Positions 1-7,024 of a stretch of DNA of 13,758 nt are shown here, piece by piece (position 1 is the stretch's first letter; each line of letters begins with the position of its first letter). Below the pieces are notes generated by a model. It was given only the letters and a program-made list of their open reading frames with translations. It was not told the DNA's origin and did no database searches. The DNA is from Damh-18 sp964390945 (GTDB lineage: Bacteria > Patescibacteriota > Minisyncoccia > Phycocordibacterales > UBA918), in the NCBI GenBank assembly GCA_964390945.1, contig CAYMIV010000021.1:1-13758 (forward strand), given 5' to 3'. The position numbers and the translations under genes are program-made.

Positions 1-2675
1 CCACAGGTGCAGGCGGTATCACCTATGGCTCTACCACGATGCCGACTTCGCTCGGCTCCGGCGGCGGCTCAGGAAACGGCAATGCCGGCGGTGGTGGTGG
101 CGGCGCCATAAAACTCACGGTATCAGGAACCGCAACGGTGAACGGAGAAATCACCGCGACGGGCACGCCCGGTACCACACGCGGCGGCGGCGGCGCCGGC
201 GGCAGCATCCTCGTGACCGCGGGCACTCTCACCGGAAGCGGAGCCATAAATGCTGACGGAGGTCGAGGTGGAACTGATACCCTCAATGGAGGCGCCGGTG
301 GCGGTGGTCGCATCGCTCTGTACTATACGACGAACACCCACTCCGGCTCCAAGACCGCATACGGCGGCACAAGCGGATACATGCGGGGAGGTGCAGGAAC
401 CCTCTTCACCAAGTCCACCGGAATGGCATACGGCGACCTCCTCATTGACAACAGTTACCGCGTCGGCGCAAGCACGACCGCTGACGCAAGCATCACCGTC
501 GACGCCATGACCATACAGAATGGGACACGGTACGTCGCACCAACCGACCTCATCGTCGTCGGCAACTTCATCCAGAATGCCGCATACATCGCCGGCACGA
601 ACCTCTACTTCTCCTCCACGTCCGCACAAACCATTGCGGGTGTCCTGACGAGCTCAAGCTCGCTCGGCAACGTGACCTTCCAGGGCGGCGGCACGAAGAC
701 GTTCTCGAATAATGCTTCAACGACGAACTTCACCGTCTCCGCAGGCACCGTCGTTGCACCGGCACTCCTCACCGTCATGGGCAACTTCGCAAACAGCGGC
801 ACGTACACCAAAGGTACCAACCTCTACCTCTCAAGCACCTCCGCACAGACCATAAGTGGCAATCTCACCGACACGAGCGCACTCGGCAGTACCACCTTCA
901 TCGGGGCAAGTACGAAGACATTTTCAAACAACGCATCAACGACCGGTTTCACCATCGACTCCGGTACCGTTGTTGCGCCCACACTCCTTTCGATTTCCGG
1001 CAACTATACGAACAGCGGCACCTTCACCGCCGGAAGCGGCACGACGACCCTGAACGGCAGCTCGCAGCAGACCGCAACAGGAACGCTCACCGGCACCTCC
1101 GCATTCAATAGTGTCGAGGTATTGAACACCGCCTCAACGACCTTCGGTGCACCGTTCACGGCAACGGGCCACTTCAAGGCGGTACAGCCGAACTCGAAGA
1201 TAGAGTTCACGAAAAACGCCACCACAACCCTCGGTACCACGACCATAACCGGTACGTCCGGAAACGAGGTGAAACTCCGCAGTACAACCCCGGGCACCAA
1301 GTGGGGACTCTCACAGGGCACGGCGTATTCGTTTACCTCTGTCGATGTGAAGGATTCCTCAGCAACAAATACAAACGGTCTTCTCGCGGTGACCTCATCA
1401 ATAGATAGCGGCAACAACAATGGGTGGGATTTTCCCCTCGCAGGCAATGCGTCAATATCTTCTGCGGCGAATCAAGTCTTTTCAATCAACTACCCGACTA
1501 CCACCATTTCCACCATTACCATTACCGACCACACCAATCCTTCCATTACTGCCACAAATGACATCCGTATCAAGATAGCAACATCGACCGTTGCCATGAA
1601 ATGGGACACGAATGACACCGTAGCATCGTTTGGTGGTTCTGCCTCAGCGAAGGTGTCTGGTACTGTTTCTTATGAAGGAGGCGGATCGGTACTCGTCATA
1701 GACGTCACGAGCAATTTTGGGGCGTCAGACACACTGTCGATAAGCGGGATTTCCTTCAGCCAATTCACCTCAATGAATGCCGCCGCAACAGGACTCTCTG
1801 TATATACGGGTGGTGCGAGTGATACATCTGCGGATGCAGATGACGACAAGACAGTTACCATCACTGGCTCACTTACTCTCGCAGACCACAATTCAGGTCA
1901 AGTCTCCGACGGTTTCTCTTTGCCAAATGATACTGATGTAAAACTCATGCGATACAAACTCACTCCTTCCGGTGAGAATGCGACTATAGCCACTACTGTG
2001 TTCACACTTGTTGGGATAGATGGCGTGAGTCAAACGGATCTTTCAAACCTTGCTCTCTATAGGGATATAAATAGTGACGGTCTCCATGACGGGAGTGACA
2101 TCCAGGTTGGCGGTGCCGGTGCGGTCTCTATTTCTGGGCAGACTGGTACTATTACATTTTCCTCATCCTATGCCGCAACCACATCGCAGCAGTTCATTCT
2201 CGTTGGCGATTACGCAAATATATCTCCCGGTGACCGCGTTACGATAAAACTTGATACGTCAAGCGTGACCGCAACGGGTGATACCACCCTTGGCGCTATT
2301 CCGCTCATGGGCTTAATCACCGTGCGCCAACATATAAAAAGTGGGGGCGGCAGTTCGGGCGGCGGTTCTTACTCTCTCGGTCCCATAGGGGGTGATGCTC
2401 CAACATCGACCACACCCGAGAGCGGTGGCGGGGCGGGGGGAGGGTCGGGTGAGACTGGAGGAGGTTCATCTACATCCACAAATCCAGAAACGGGCGGCGG
2501 CGGTGGAGGTGGCGGGGGAGGAAACGGAGGCATGATTTCAATTCCCGGGAGCCACTTCTATGCGCTCAGAACCACGGGACTCGTTGCGGGAGCATCCATC
2601 TCAATCGAGGACCTTCTCACAGAATTGAAAGAAATACAGATATATCTCACACGGTATTTCGAAAAAAATGAGTAG
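1..2675 (+). CDS. Large Gly/Thr/Ser-rich repetitive surface protein, 5'-truncated by the window edge
   Basis: The reading frame is open from base 3, upstream of the first ATG at 39, so the true start lies outside the window. Residues are counted here from that ATG. Residues 1-95 are Gly-rich with alternating short hydrophobic strands (blocks such as GGAGGGGRIAL), which suggests a parallel beta-helix. Residues 175-376 carry a tandem repeat of 73 residues, listed separately. Residues about 470-765 are beta-rich sandwich-like sequence with one calcium-loop-like motif (D-x-N-x-D-G-x-x-D-x-x-D, near residue 676). Residues about 767-832 are Gly/Ser linkers. The last 45 residues end in a predicted amphipathic helix. 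I see no LPXTG motif and no C-terminal membrane segment. It is probably secreted or displayed on the cell surface as an adhesin or envelope protein; this is inferred from composition and repeats, and no enzymatic domain is recognisable. The first half is visibly more GC-rich in codon choice than the second. Confidence 0.85.
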   Translation, partial: TGAGGITYGSTTMPTSLGSGGGSGNGNAGGGGGGAIKLTVSGTATVNGEITATGTPGTTRGGGGAGGSILVTAGTLTGSGAINADGGRGGTDTLNGGAGGGGRIALYYTTNTHSGSKTAYGGTSGYMRGGAGTLFTKSTGMAYGDLLIDNSYRVGASTTADASITVDAMTIQNGTRYVAPTDLIVVGNFIQNAAYIAGTNLYFSSTSAQTIAGVLTSSSSLGNVTFQGGGTKTFSNNASTTNFTVSAGTVVAPALLTVMGNFANSGTYTKGTNLYLSSTSAQTISGNLTDTSALGSTTFIGASTKTFSNNASTTGFTIDSGTVVAPTLLSISGNYTNSGTFTAGSGTTTLNGSSQQTATGTLTGTSAFNSVEVLNTASTTFGAPFTATGHFKAVQPNSKIEFTKNATTTLGTTTITGTSGNEVKLRSTTPGTKWGLSQGTAYSFTSVDVKDSSATNTNGLLAVTSSIDSGNNNGWDFPLAGNASISSAANQVFSINYPTTTISTITITDHTNPSITATNDIRIKIATSTVAMKWDTNDTVASFGGSASAKVSGTVSYEGGGSVLVIDVTSNFGASDTLSISGISFSQFTSMNAAATGLSVYTGGASDTSADADDDKTVTITGSLTLADHNSGQVSDGFSLPNDTDVKLMRYKLTPSGENATIATTVFTLVGIDGVSQTDLSNLALYRDINSDGLHDGSDIQVGGAGAVSISGQTGTITFSSSYAATTSQQFILVGDYANISPGDRVTIKLDTSSVTATGDTTLGAIPLMGLITVRQHIKSGGGSSGGGSYSLGPIGGDAPTSTTPESGGGAGGGSGETGGGSSTSTNPETGGGGGGGGGGNGGMISIPGSHFYALRTTGLVAGASISIEDLLTELKEIQIYLTRYFEKNE
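561..1166 (+). repeat. In-frame tandem repeat of 73 residues (two full copies, one degenerate)
   Basis: The copies start at the GNF/GNY codons at 561, 780 and 999. The first two are exactly 219 bases long, and the third is shortened to 168 bases before the related GHF at 1167. Copies 1 and 2 share by hand count about 47 of 73 residues, including the blocks SSTSAQTI, TKTFSNNASTT and GTVVAP. Many synonymous positions differ, so the duplication is not recent. The strand-rich pattern fits a beta-helix or stacked beta-sandwich repeat of an extracellular protein. Confidence 0.85.
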
Positions 2676-2697
2676 AGAGCACGAAAAAGCAAAAAAT

Positions 2698-2713
2698 GCC
2701 CGAAGTCACGGGC
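2698..2713. other. Small hairpin after the large surface gene, possible weak terminator
   Basis: GCCCG at 2698-2702 pairs with CGGGC at 2709-2713 around a 6-base loop, 22 bases after the stop codon at 2673-2675. On the plus strand an A-tract precedes it and no T-tract follows, so it is a poor intrinsic terminator in that direction. Read on the minus strand, a run of T follows the stem, but no minus-strand gene lies beside it. Confidence 0.3.
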
Positions 2714-2743
2714 GACACTTATACACAGAAGTAGACCACTACG

Positions 2744-2772
2744 AAAAAACTAATTTAACTTAACGTTATAAT
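2744..2772 (+). promoter_or_regulatory. Promoter candidate for the four-gene surface operon
   Basis: A perfect TATAAT lies at 2767-2772 in an AT-rich stretch with an A-run at 2744-2749 where a -35 box would sit. No good TTGACA is present. The -10 overlaps the 8-base palindrome TAACGTTA (2761-2768), which could be an operator half but may be chance. The predicted transcript start near 2779 leaves a leader of about 58 bases. This is the only strong promoter signal I see before the operon. Confidence 0.5.
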
Positions 2773-2809
2773 AGAATAACCAATGGAACTTGTTGGTATT
2801 AACACACAT

Positions 2810-2830
2810 TAATAGTAGCAGCCGCTATTA
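2810..2830 (+). promoter_or_regulatory. Leader hairpin just before the first surface-operon start codon
   Basis: TAATAG (2810-2815) and CTATTA (2825-2830) form a perfect 6-bp stem, extendable by one G-U pair, with a loop of about 7 bases. It ends 6 bases before the ATG at 2837, so the fold would cover the ribosome landing area. There is no Shine-Dalgarno sequence here. A regulatory role is inference from position only. Confidence 0.3.
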
Positions 2831-2836
2831 CAATTT

Positions 2837-3547
2837 ATGAACAGCACACATTTATTAAACTCCGCCCGAAGCTCGCTCGTTGCGTCGGTGCTTGTCGTTG
2901 CATTCGTCGTACTCTCGTACGTCGGTTTTGAGCCGTCGGTTGGCCGAAGCGCAACAGAAGTCTTCGAAGTGACCCAGACCGTTTCCGGCGCGATATCTTT
3001 TCTCGCGAGCACCTCACCAGTCGTGATGCAGGGAACGCTCGACGGTCTCACGGGCGGTACATCCTGGGGTACCACAACCTCTCGTGTCCGTACCAACAAC
3101 GCTGCGGGGTATAACATGACACTTACCTTCGCGAGCACCGCACCAATGATTCGAAACAATGGGGGAGGCACCATCCCTACATACCTCTATTCAACTGGTA
3201 CAACGGACTACCCTTCAGGGTTTTCAACTGCAGTTCCAAACGCGCAGTTCGGCTTTTCGGTAAGTGCTTCGAGTACAGCTGAAGTGTCGGCGGTGTTTAA
3301 GGGTAATGGTACGACAAACTGCGGTTCGGGCACTGGGAGCACGTTTGTTGCGAATAACTGCTGGCGCGGAGCGTCGAGTACTAACGCCTCCGCATCGACG
3401 TTGCTCATTAACAGTTCGGCTCCTACGCCCTCATCAGGTTCCACTTCAACACTTCAATTCCGTATCACCATCCCGAACAACCCGAGCCCGGCTGTTCCCG
3501 ATGGAACATACACAGCGACAGCGACATTGACTGCGACCAACAATTAA
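2837..3547 (+). CDS. Secreted WxL-like beta-sandwich surface protein, paralogue 1
   Basis: The protein has 236 residues. A short polar N-terminus and a hydrophobic segment at about 13-30 act as an export signal or signal anchor. The mature part (about 39 onward) is Thr/Ser/Asn-rich and predicted all-beta. It shares with the gene at 4625 the pattern GGTS-x-G-x-TT, then AAGY-N-M (89-94), a Cys pair C162/C175 with Trp right after the second Cys, and the C-terminal strand GTYTATATLTA. The G-aromatic-x-hydrophobic motif in mid-domain and the GTYTAT C-terminal strand resemble the WxL domain of Firmicutes envelope proteins, but Tyr replaces the motif Trp and the final TWTL is absent. It is first in an operon with gaps of 16, 11 and 4 bases. 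Role inferred: non-covalent surface protein. A WxL relationship is a hypothesis; export is well supported. Confidence 0.8.
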   Translation: MNSTHLLNSARSSLVASVLVVAFVVLSYVGFEPSVGRSATEVFEVTQTVSGAISFLASTSPVVMQGTLDGLTGGTSWGTTTSRVRTNNAAGYNMTLTFASTAPMIRNNGGGTIPTYLYSTGTTDYPSGFSTAVPNAQFGFSVSASSTAEVSAVFKGNGTTNCGSGTGSTFVANNCWRGASSTNASASTLLINSSAPTPSSGSTSTLQFRITIPNNPSPAVPDGTYTATATLTATNN

Positions 3548-3563
3548 AGGTAGACTCGAAGGC

Positions 3564-4613
3564 ATGTATACGTCGGCACTCAAGAAACCGAGGTCAAAAA
3601 TAGCCGTCTGGTTCGCGTGTGCAACTTTCCTTTATCTCTCCGCCCACCTTGTGTTTGCCCAAGAGGCACCCCTGTCGCAACTCAATGAAGCAAATTCAGC
3701 GACTTCTCCTGTCGAGAATCCCTATGCCATTGAGGCGCTCCTCGGGGATGAAGTCTATGGAGACTTTGTACTCGGGCCGGGAAAAGTTGAACTCCAAGTA
3801 AAGCCGGGAGAGACAAAGGTTGTTGAAATAACTGTCAGCAACCGAACTGGTGGCGATAGAATCTTCGAAATTTCAGCTGAAGACGCGTCCGGTTCGTCTG
3901 ATCCGACGCAGACCCTCATACTCCTCGGTACGGATCGCGGTCCGTATTCAATGAAAGATTATGTGTCGGTTCCCGCTCCCCGCTTCACACTCGGACACAA
4001 TAAGCGTGCGAGGATTCCGGTTACCGTCTCGATACCCCCCGATGCAGAGCCGGGAGGACTCTACGGGAGTTTGCTCGTCAGCACCGTTTCGCAAGAGGCG
4101 AAAGCGGGTGGAGATGAGGGAACACAACCACAGTCTGCAGTCGTTGCCCGCATCGGAAGTCTCTTCTTCATCACTATTCCCGGTCCAGTCGAAAGAGAAG
4201 GTTCGCTCTCTGAATTCGGAACAATCCCGCCAAAAAACTTCTATCAGAAAGGACCGATACAGTTTGGTATTCTCTTTGAGAATCGGGGACTTATACATCT
4301 TGCTCCGTACGGCGAATTGCGCGTTACGAATATGCTCGGGGAAGAAGTTGGTTTTGTTGAACTCGAACCCTGGTTCGTTCTTCCCAAGGCAAAGCGCCTT
4401 CGCGAAGTCACCTGGAATCGCGACTTTCTCTTCGGTAGATACACAGCGACGGCGCAGATAAATCGAAGTTACGACGACGCTATTGACACCATATCGTACT
4501 CGTTCTGGGTGTTACCGTGGAAGATTCTTCTCGCAGGATTCGGTGCGCTCTTCATCGTCATCTTCCTCGTTCGAGCATTTTTCAGAACATTTGAATTCAA
4601 ACGCAGGCAATAA
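3564..4613 (+). CDS. Membrane-anchored two-domain Ig-like protein resembling WxL-interacting (DUF916/DUF3324) proteins
   Basis: The protein has 349 residues. Residues 1-33 form a signal peptide (basic KKPRSK, hydrophobic core, likely cut near VFA/QE). Domain 1, about 65-205, has strands typical of DUF916: an LQVKPGETKVVEITVSN-type strand at 77-93 and the P-x-x-AEPGGLYGSLL turn-strand at 159-171. Domain 2, about 212-315, is a second beta-sandwich comparable in position to DUF3324. A membrane helix at about 318-340 is followed by a basic tail (KRRQ). In Firmicutes such proteins bind peptidoglycan and WxL-domain proteins. Here the gene lies between two paralogous small beta-sandwich genes, which matches that partnership. 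It begins 16 bases after the previous stop. The family match is from memory of sequence pattern, not a search; the membrane topology is clear. Confidence 0.75.
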   Translation: MYTSALKKPRSKIAVWFACATFLYLSAHLVFAQEAPLSQLNEANSATSPVENPYAIEALLGDEVYGDFVLGPGKVELQVKPGETKVVEITVSNRTGGDRIFEISAEDASGSSDPTQTLILLGTDRGPYSMKDYVSVPAPRFTLGHNKRARIPVTVSIPPDAEPGGLYGSLLVSTVSQEAKAGGDEGTQPQSAVVARIGSLFFITIPGPVEREGSLSEFGTIPPKNFYQKGPIQFGILFENRGLIHLAPYGELRVTNMLGEEVGFVELEPWFVLPKAKRLREVTWNRDFLFGRYTATAQINRSYDDAIDTISYSFWVLPWKILLAGFGALFIVIFLVRAFFRTFEFKRRQ

Positions 4614-4624
4614 TTACATCGGCC

Positions 4625-5386
4625 ATGCGTGAAGTTCTTTTCATTGCGGTCGCGTCTCTTCTCTCTATGCCGGCGCTCTTTGTCGGATTGGATTTCGTGT
4701 TCGCTCAGGCAATGCAGAGTTCGAATTATCGCATTGAGAGTGACAGCATAAATTTTGGCGGAGGGTTATCTACCTCGTCAAACTACACGCTCGAATCAAC
4801 TGCGGGCGAAATTGCGACCGGCGAGTCGGGGAGTGCGAGTTACAATCTGAAGGCAGGGTATCAGCAGATGCATACCGCATACATTTCAATTTCCGGTGCA
4901 ACGGCAGTCACACTTTCCCCGACGATTCCCGGTGTTGGAGGCGGAACCTCAAACGGGTCTACGACGGTCACGGTGATAACCGATAGTGCGGCGGGCTATT
5001 CTCTTAGCATCAAGGCATCGCAGAGCCCGGCGATGCAGAAGGGCGGAGATTCCATTCTTGACTACAATACTACAGGTGACCCCGATTATTCTTTCACCAC
5101 GAACGCAACCGATTCACATTTTGGGTATAGCCCATCAGGGGTCAATATCGTGCAGCGATTTAAAGACGATGGAGTTTCGGCATGTAACACAGGCTCAAAC
5201 GACACAGCACTTGCGTGTTGGGAGGGACTCACTACGTCCGATGTCACTATCGCGCAAAGCACGAGCTCCAACCATCCCCTCGGTGCAACGACAACCATCA
5301 ATTTCCGGGTTGGTATTGGCGGGTCGGTGATACAACTTGCCGGAACATATATTGCAACGACCACGCTCACTGCGCTTGCACTCTAA
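4625..5386 (+). CDS. Secreted WxL-like beta-sandwich surface protein, paralogue 2
   Basis: The protein has 253 residues with a signal peptide at 1-28 (cut near VFAQA). Residues 30-81 carry three short beta repeats (SSNYRIES, SSNYTLES, ASYNLKAGYQ), a module often seen at the start of exported proteins in uncultured bacteria. Residues 85-253 are homologous to the gene at 2837: GGTS-x-G-x-TT at 106-114, SAAGYSL at 121-127, HFGY, a Cys pair C187/C198 followed by W199, and the C-terminal strand GTYIATTTLTA. It differs from its paralogue by the added N-terminal repeats and a shorter domain. It starts 11 bases after the gene at 3564 and ends 4 bases before the next, so it is surely co-transcribed. 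Function unknown; a surface-layer or adhesive subunit is inferred from export, fold pattern and context. Confidence 0.8.
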   Translation: MREVLFIAVASLLSMPALFVGLDFVFAQAMQSSNYRIESDSINFGGGLSTSSNYTLESTAGEIATGESGSASYNLKAGYQQMHTAYISISGATAVTLSPTIPGVGGGTSNGSTTVTVITDSAAGYSLSIKASQSPAMQKGGDSILDYNTTGDPDYSFTTNATDSHFGYSPSGVNIVQRFKDDGVSACNTGSNDTALACWEGLTTSDVTIAQSTSSNHPLGATTTINFRVGIGGSVIQLAGTYIATTTLTALAL

Positions 5387-5390
5387 ATTT

Positions 5391-6980
5391 ATGAATGGCG
5401 TACTCTCAAAAAACGGCCCCTGGTGCACTGTGGCGATTGTCGCCTGTAGCGTGCTCACTCTCTTTGCATGTTCCACCATGCCGATTCATACACTCGCTGC
5501 AACAGAAGATTTCACAGTACGGCAACTTGTGGGCGGTGACACAACACCGCCCACCATTCCTCAAAATCTCACTGTGACCCCTGTCGCAACCTCACAAATC
5601 AATCTTTCCTGGGATCCATCCACCGACAACTATCTTCTCTCAGGGTATCAAATCTTTCGCGATGATGTACAGATTGCGACGACGTCCGCAACGAATTATT
5701 CAGATACCGGACTAATCGCTTCAACCACGTACACATACTTTGTCACCGCATTCGATTCCTTTTTCAATATCTCCGCGTCGTCGACGCCCGCCGCAACAAC
5801 AACGCTCTCTTCAACAACACCGCCCCTACAGACAACGCCATCGAAGCAGGGGACAAAAATAACCCTTGAACTCATTCGGCTTGAAATCATCCCCGCACAC
5901 GATTCGGTCATCCTTAGGTATGAAACAAAAACACACACCCGCGCCACGATTCGCTGGGGAACGACCATTTCTTACGAGCTCGGGTCACTCGCCGAACAAG
6001 CGTTCAGTAAAACACACGAAACTATTATCACTGGTCTCCGTCCAGGTACCATGTATCGCTTTGTCATTGACGGTGAACACGCGCTCGGCGTACGAGGAAC
6101 TCTAACGGAAGGAACATTTACGACACTGCCACCCCAAGATACATTTCCACCCGGAAATGTGCAGAATCTCCGTGCGGTGCGCGACGGGGATGACATTGTA
6201 CTTACCTGGGACAATCCTACAGATTCTGATCTTTCGCGCATACGCGTACTCCAAAACGAGCGGTTCTTCCCAAGCGATACCGCGGACGGATGGGTAATCT
6301 ATGAGGGTGTCGGCACGTCGGCTCGAGACACTGGCGCCGCAATCCCGGGGACTCGACGCTTTTATACCGTTTTCACCTATGATGAACTCGGCAACATCTC
6401 ATCAGGCGCGGTTGTTTCAGTGTACGTCGATGACGGTGTCGAAGAGGGATATGAACTGCCGCCCATACCTATCGAAACCGAAGAGAACCCTATTGCACTG
6501 CGTTTCTCGGACATCATCTTTTTTCAGGACGGGGAACAACTTCCCACCGCAGGTGATCGCGCGATTGTCGATGGGGCAAAACGTCTTGTCGTGGCACTTC
6601 CATACGAACGCGTGCCGGAACACCTCAAGACGATTCTTGTCACCCTTACGAACAATGAAGGAAAAGAATTTGCGTTCCTACTCCGCATCAACACAGACAA
6701 GACAGCGTATGTTGCCGAACTTGCCCCCTTCGGCGTGAGCGAGCTCTATCCCACGCGCATTACCATTTTTGATTATATGACGGCACAAATCGGCACCGCG
6801 CGAGGCACCATTGTTTCTGAAATTATTCACACATTTGAGAAAAATGAATCACAATCGTTTTTTGCATATGTCAGAGACTTTTTTTCACGAAACGCGGGAT
6901 ATGTGATTCTGTTCCTCCTTACACTCATCGTACTTCCGGTTCTCTCGCGGCGACTTCTAAGGGGAAAGGAATCAAATTGA
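5391..6980 (+). CDS. Fibronectin type III repeat surface protein with C-terminal membrane anchor
   Basis: The protein has 529 residues. The ATG at 5391 is chosen over one at 5337 because it places the signal peptide (hydrophobic at about 12-27) at the N-terminus and leaves a 4-base gap to the previous stop. A Cys at 27 after LTLFA could be a weak lipobox; alternatively cleavage falls near LAA/TED. FN3 domain 1 is at about 50-138 (TTPP-x-IPQNL start, LSWDPSTDN), domain 2 at about 158-245, and domain 3 at about 250-347 (VLTWDNPTDSD). A further beta-rich domain spans about 365-480. A membrane helix at about 502-519 is followed by an Arg/Lys tail. The mature N-terminus shares an alternating motif with the protein at 2837 (see findings). 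It is last in the surface operon. It probably acts as an envelope-anchored scaffold or ligand-binding protein; the partner is unknown. Confidence 0.8.
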   Translation: MNGVLSKNGPWCTVAIVACSVLTLFACSTMPIHTLAATEDFTVRQLVGGDTTPPTIPQNLTVTPVATSQINLSWDPSTDNYLLSGYQIFRDDVQIATTSATNYSDTGLIASTTYTYFVTAFDSFFNISASSTPAATTTLSSTTPPLQTTPSKQGTKITLELIRLEIIPAHDSVILRYETKTHTRATIRWGTTISYELGSLAEQAFSKTHETIITGLRPGTMYRFVIDGEHALGVRGTLTEGTFTTLPPQDTFPPGNVQNLRAVRDGDDIVLTWDNPTDSDLSRIRVLQNERFFPSDTADGWVIYEGVGTSARDTGAAIPGTRRFYTVFTYDELGNISSGAVVSVYVDDGVEEGYELPPIPIETEENPIALRFSDIIFFQDGEQLPTAGDRAIVDGAKRLVVALPYERVPEHLKTILVTLTNNEGKEFAFLLRINTDKTAYVAELAPFGVSELYPTRITIFDYMTAQIGTARGTIVSEIIHTFEKNESQSFFAYVRDFFSRNAGYVILFLLTLIVLPVLSRRLLRGKESN

Positions 6981-6994
6981 TACACACCATAGCG

Positions 6995-7000
6995 TATAAT
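6995..7000 (+). promoter_or_regulatory. Promoter -10 box before gap
   Basis: A perfect TATAAT lies in the 44-base gap between the surface operon and gap. No TTGACA is found at 16-18 bases upstream; a TTGATA at 6977-6982 is too close (12 bases). The predicted start near 7007 gives a leader of under 20 bases with no Shine-Dalgarno. No terminator is visible between the two operons, so read-through from the surface genes is also possible. Confidence 0.5.
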
Positions 7001-7024
7001 AAATCGTAATAACCATTTCACACT

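Noticed and set aside
123..629. Minus-strand frame of 168 codons opposite the large surface gene
   Set aside because: It is a by-product of GC-rich Gly/Thr codons; the translation is Ala/Gly/Cys-rich without structure.
561..1166. CRISPR-like array from the periodic repeats
   Set aside because: The repeats are contiguous, in frame, long (219 bases) and diverged; there are no spacers.
2400..2530. Gly-rich stretch as a non-coding low-complexity repeat
   Set aside because: It remains in frame between well-formed domains and is best read as Gly/Ser linkers.
5337..5390. Earlier ATG for the FN3 protein
   Set aside because: It would overlap the previous gene by 50 bases and bury the signal peptide behind 18 basic residues.
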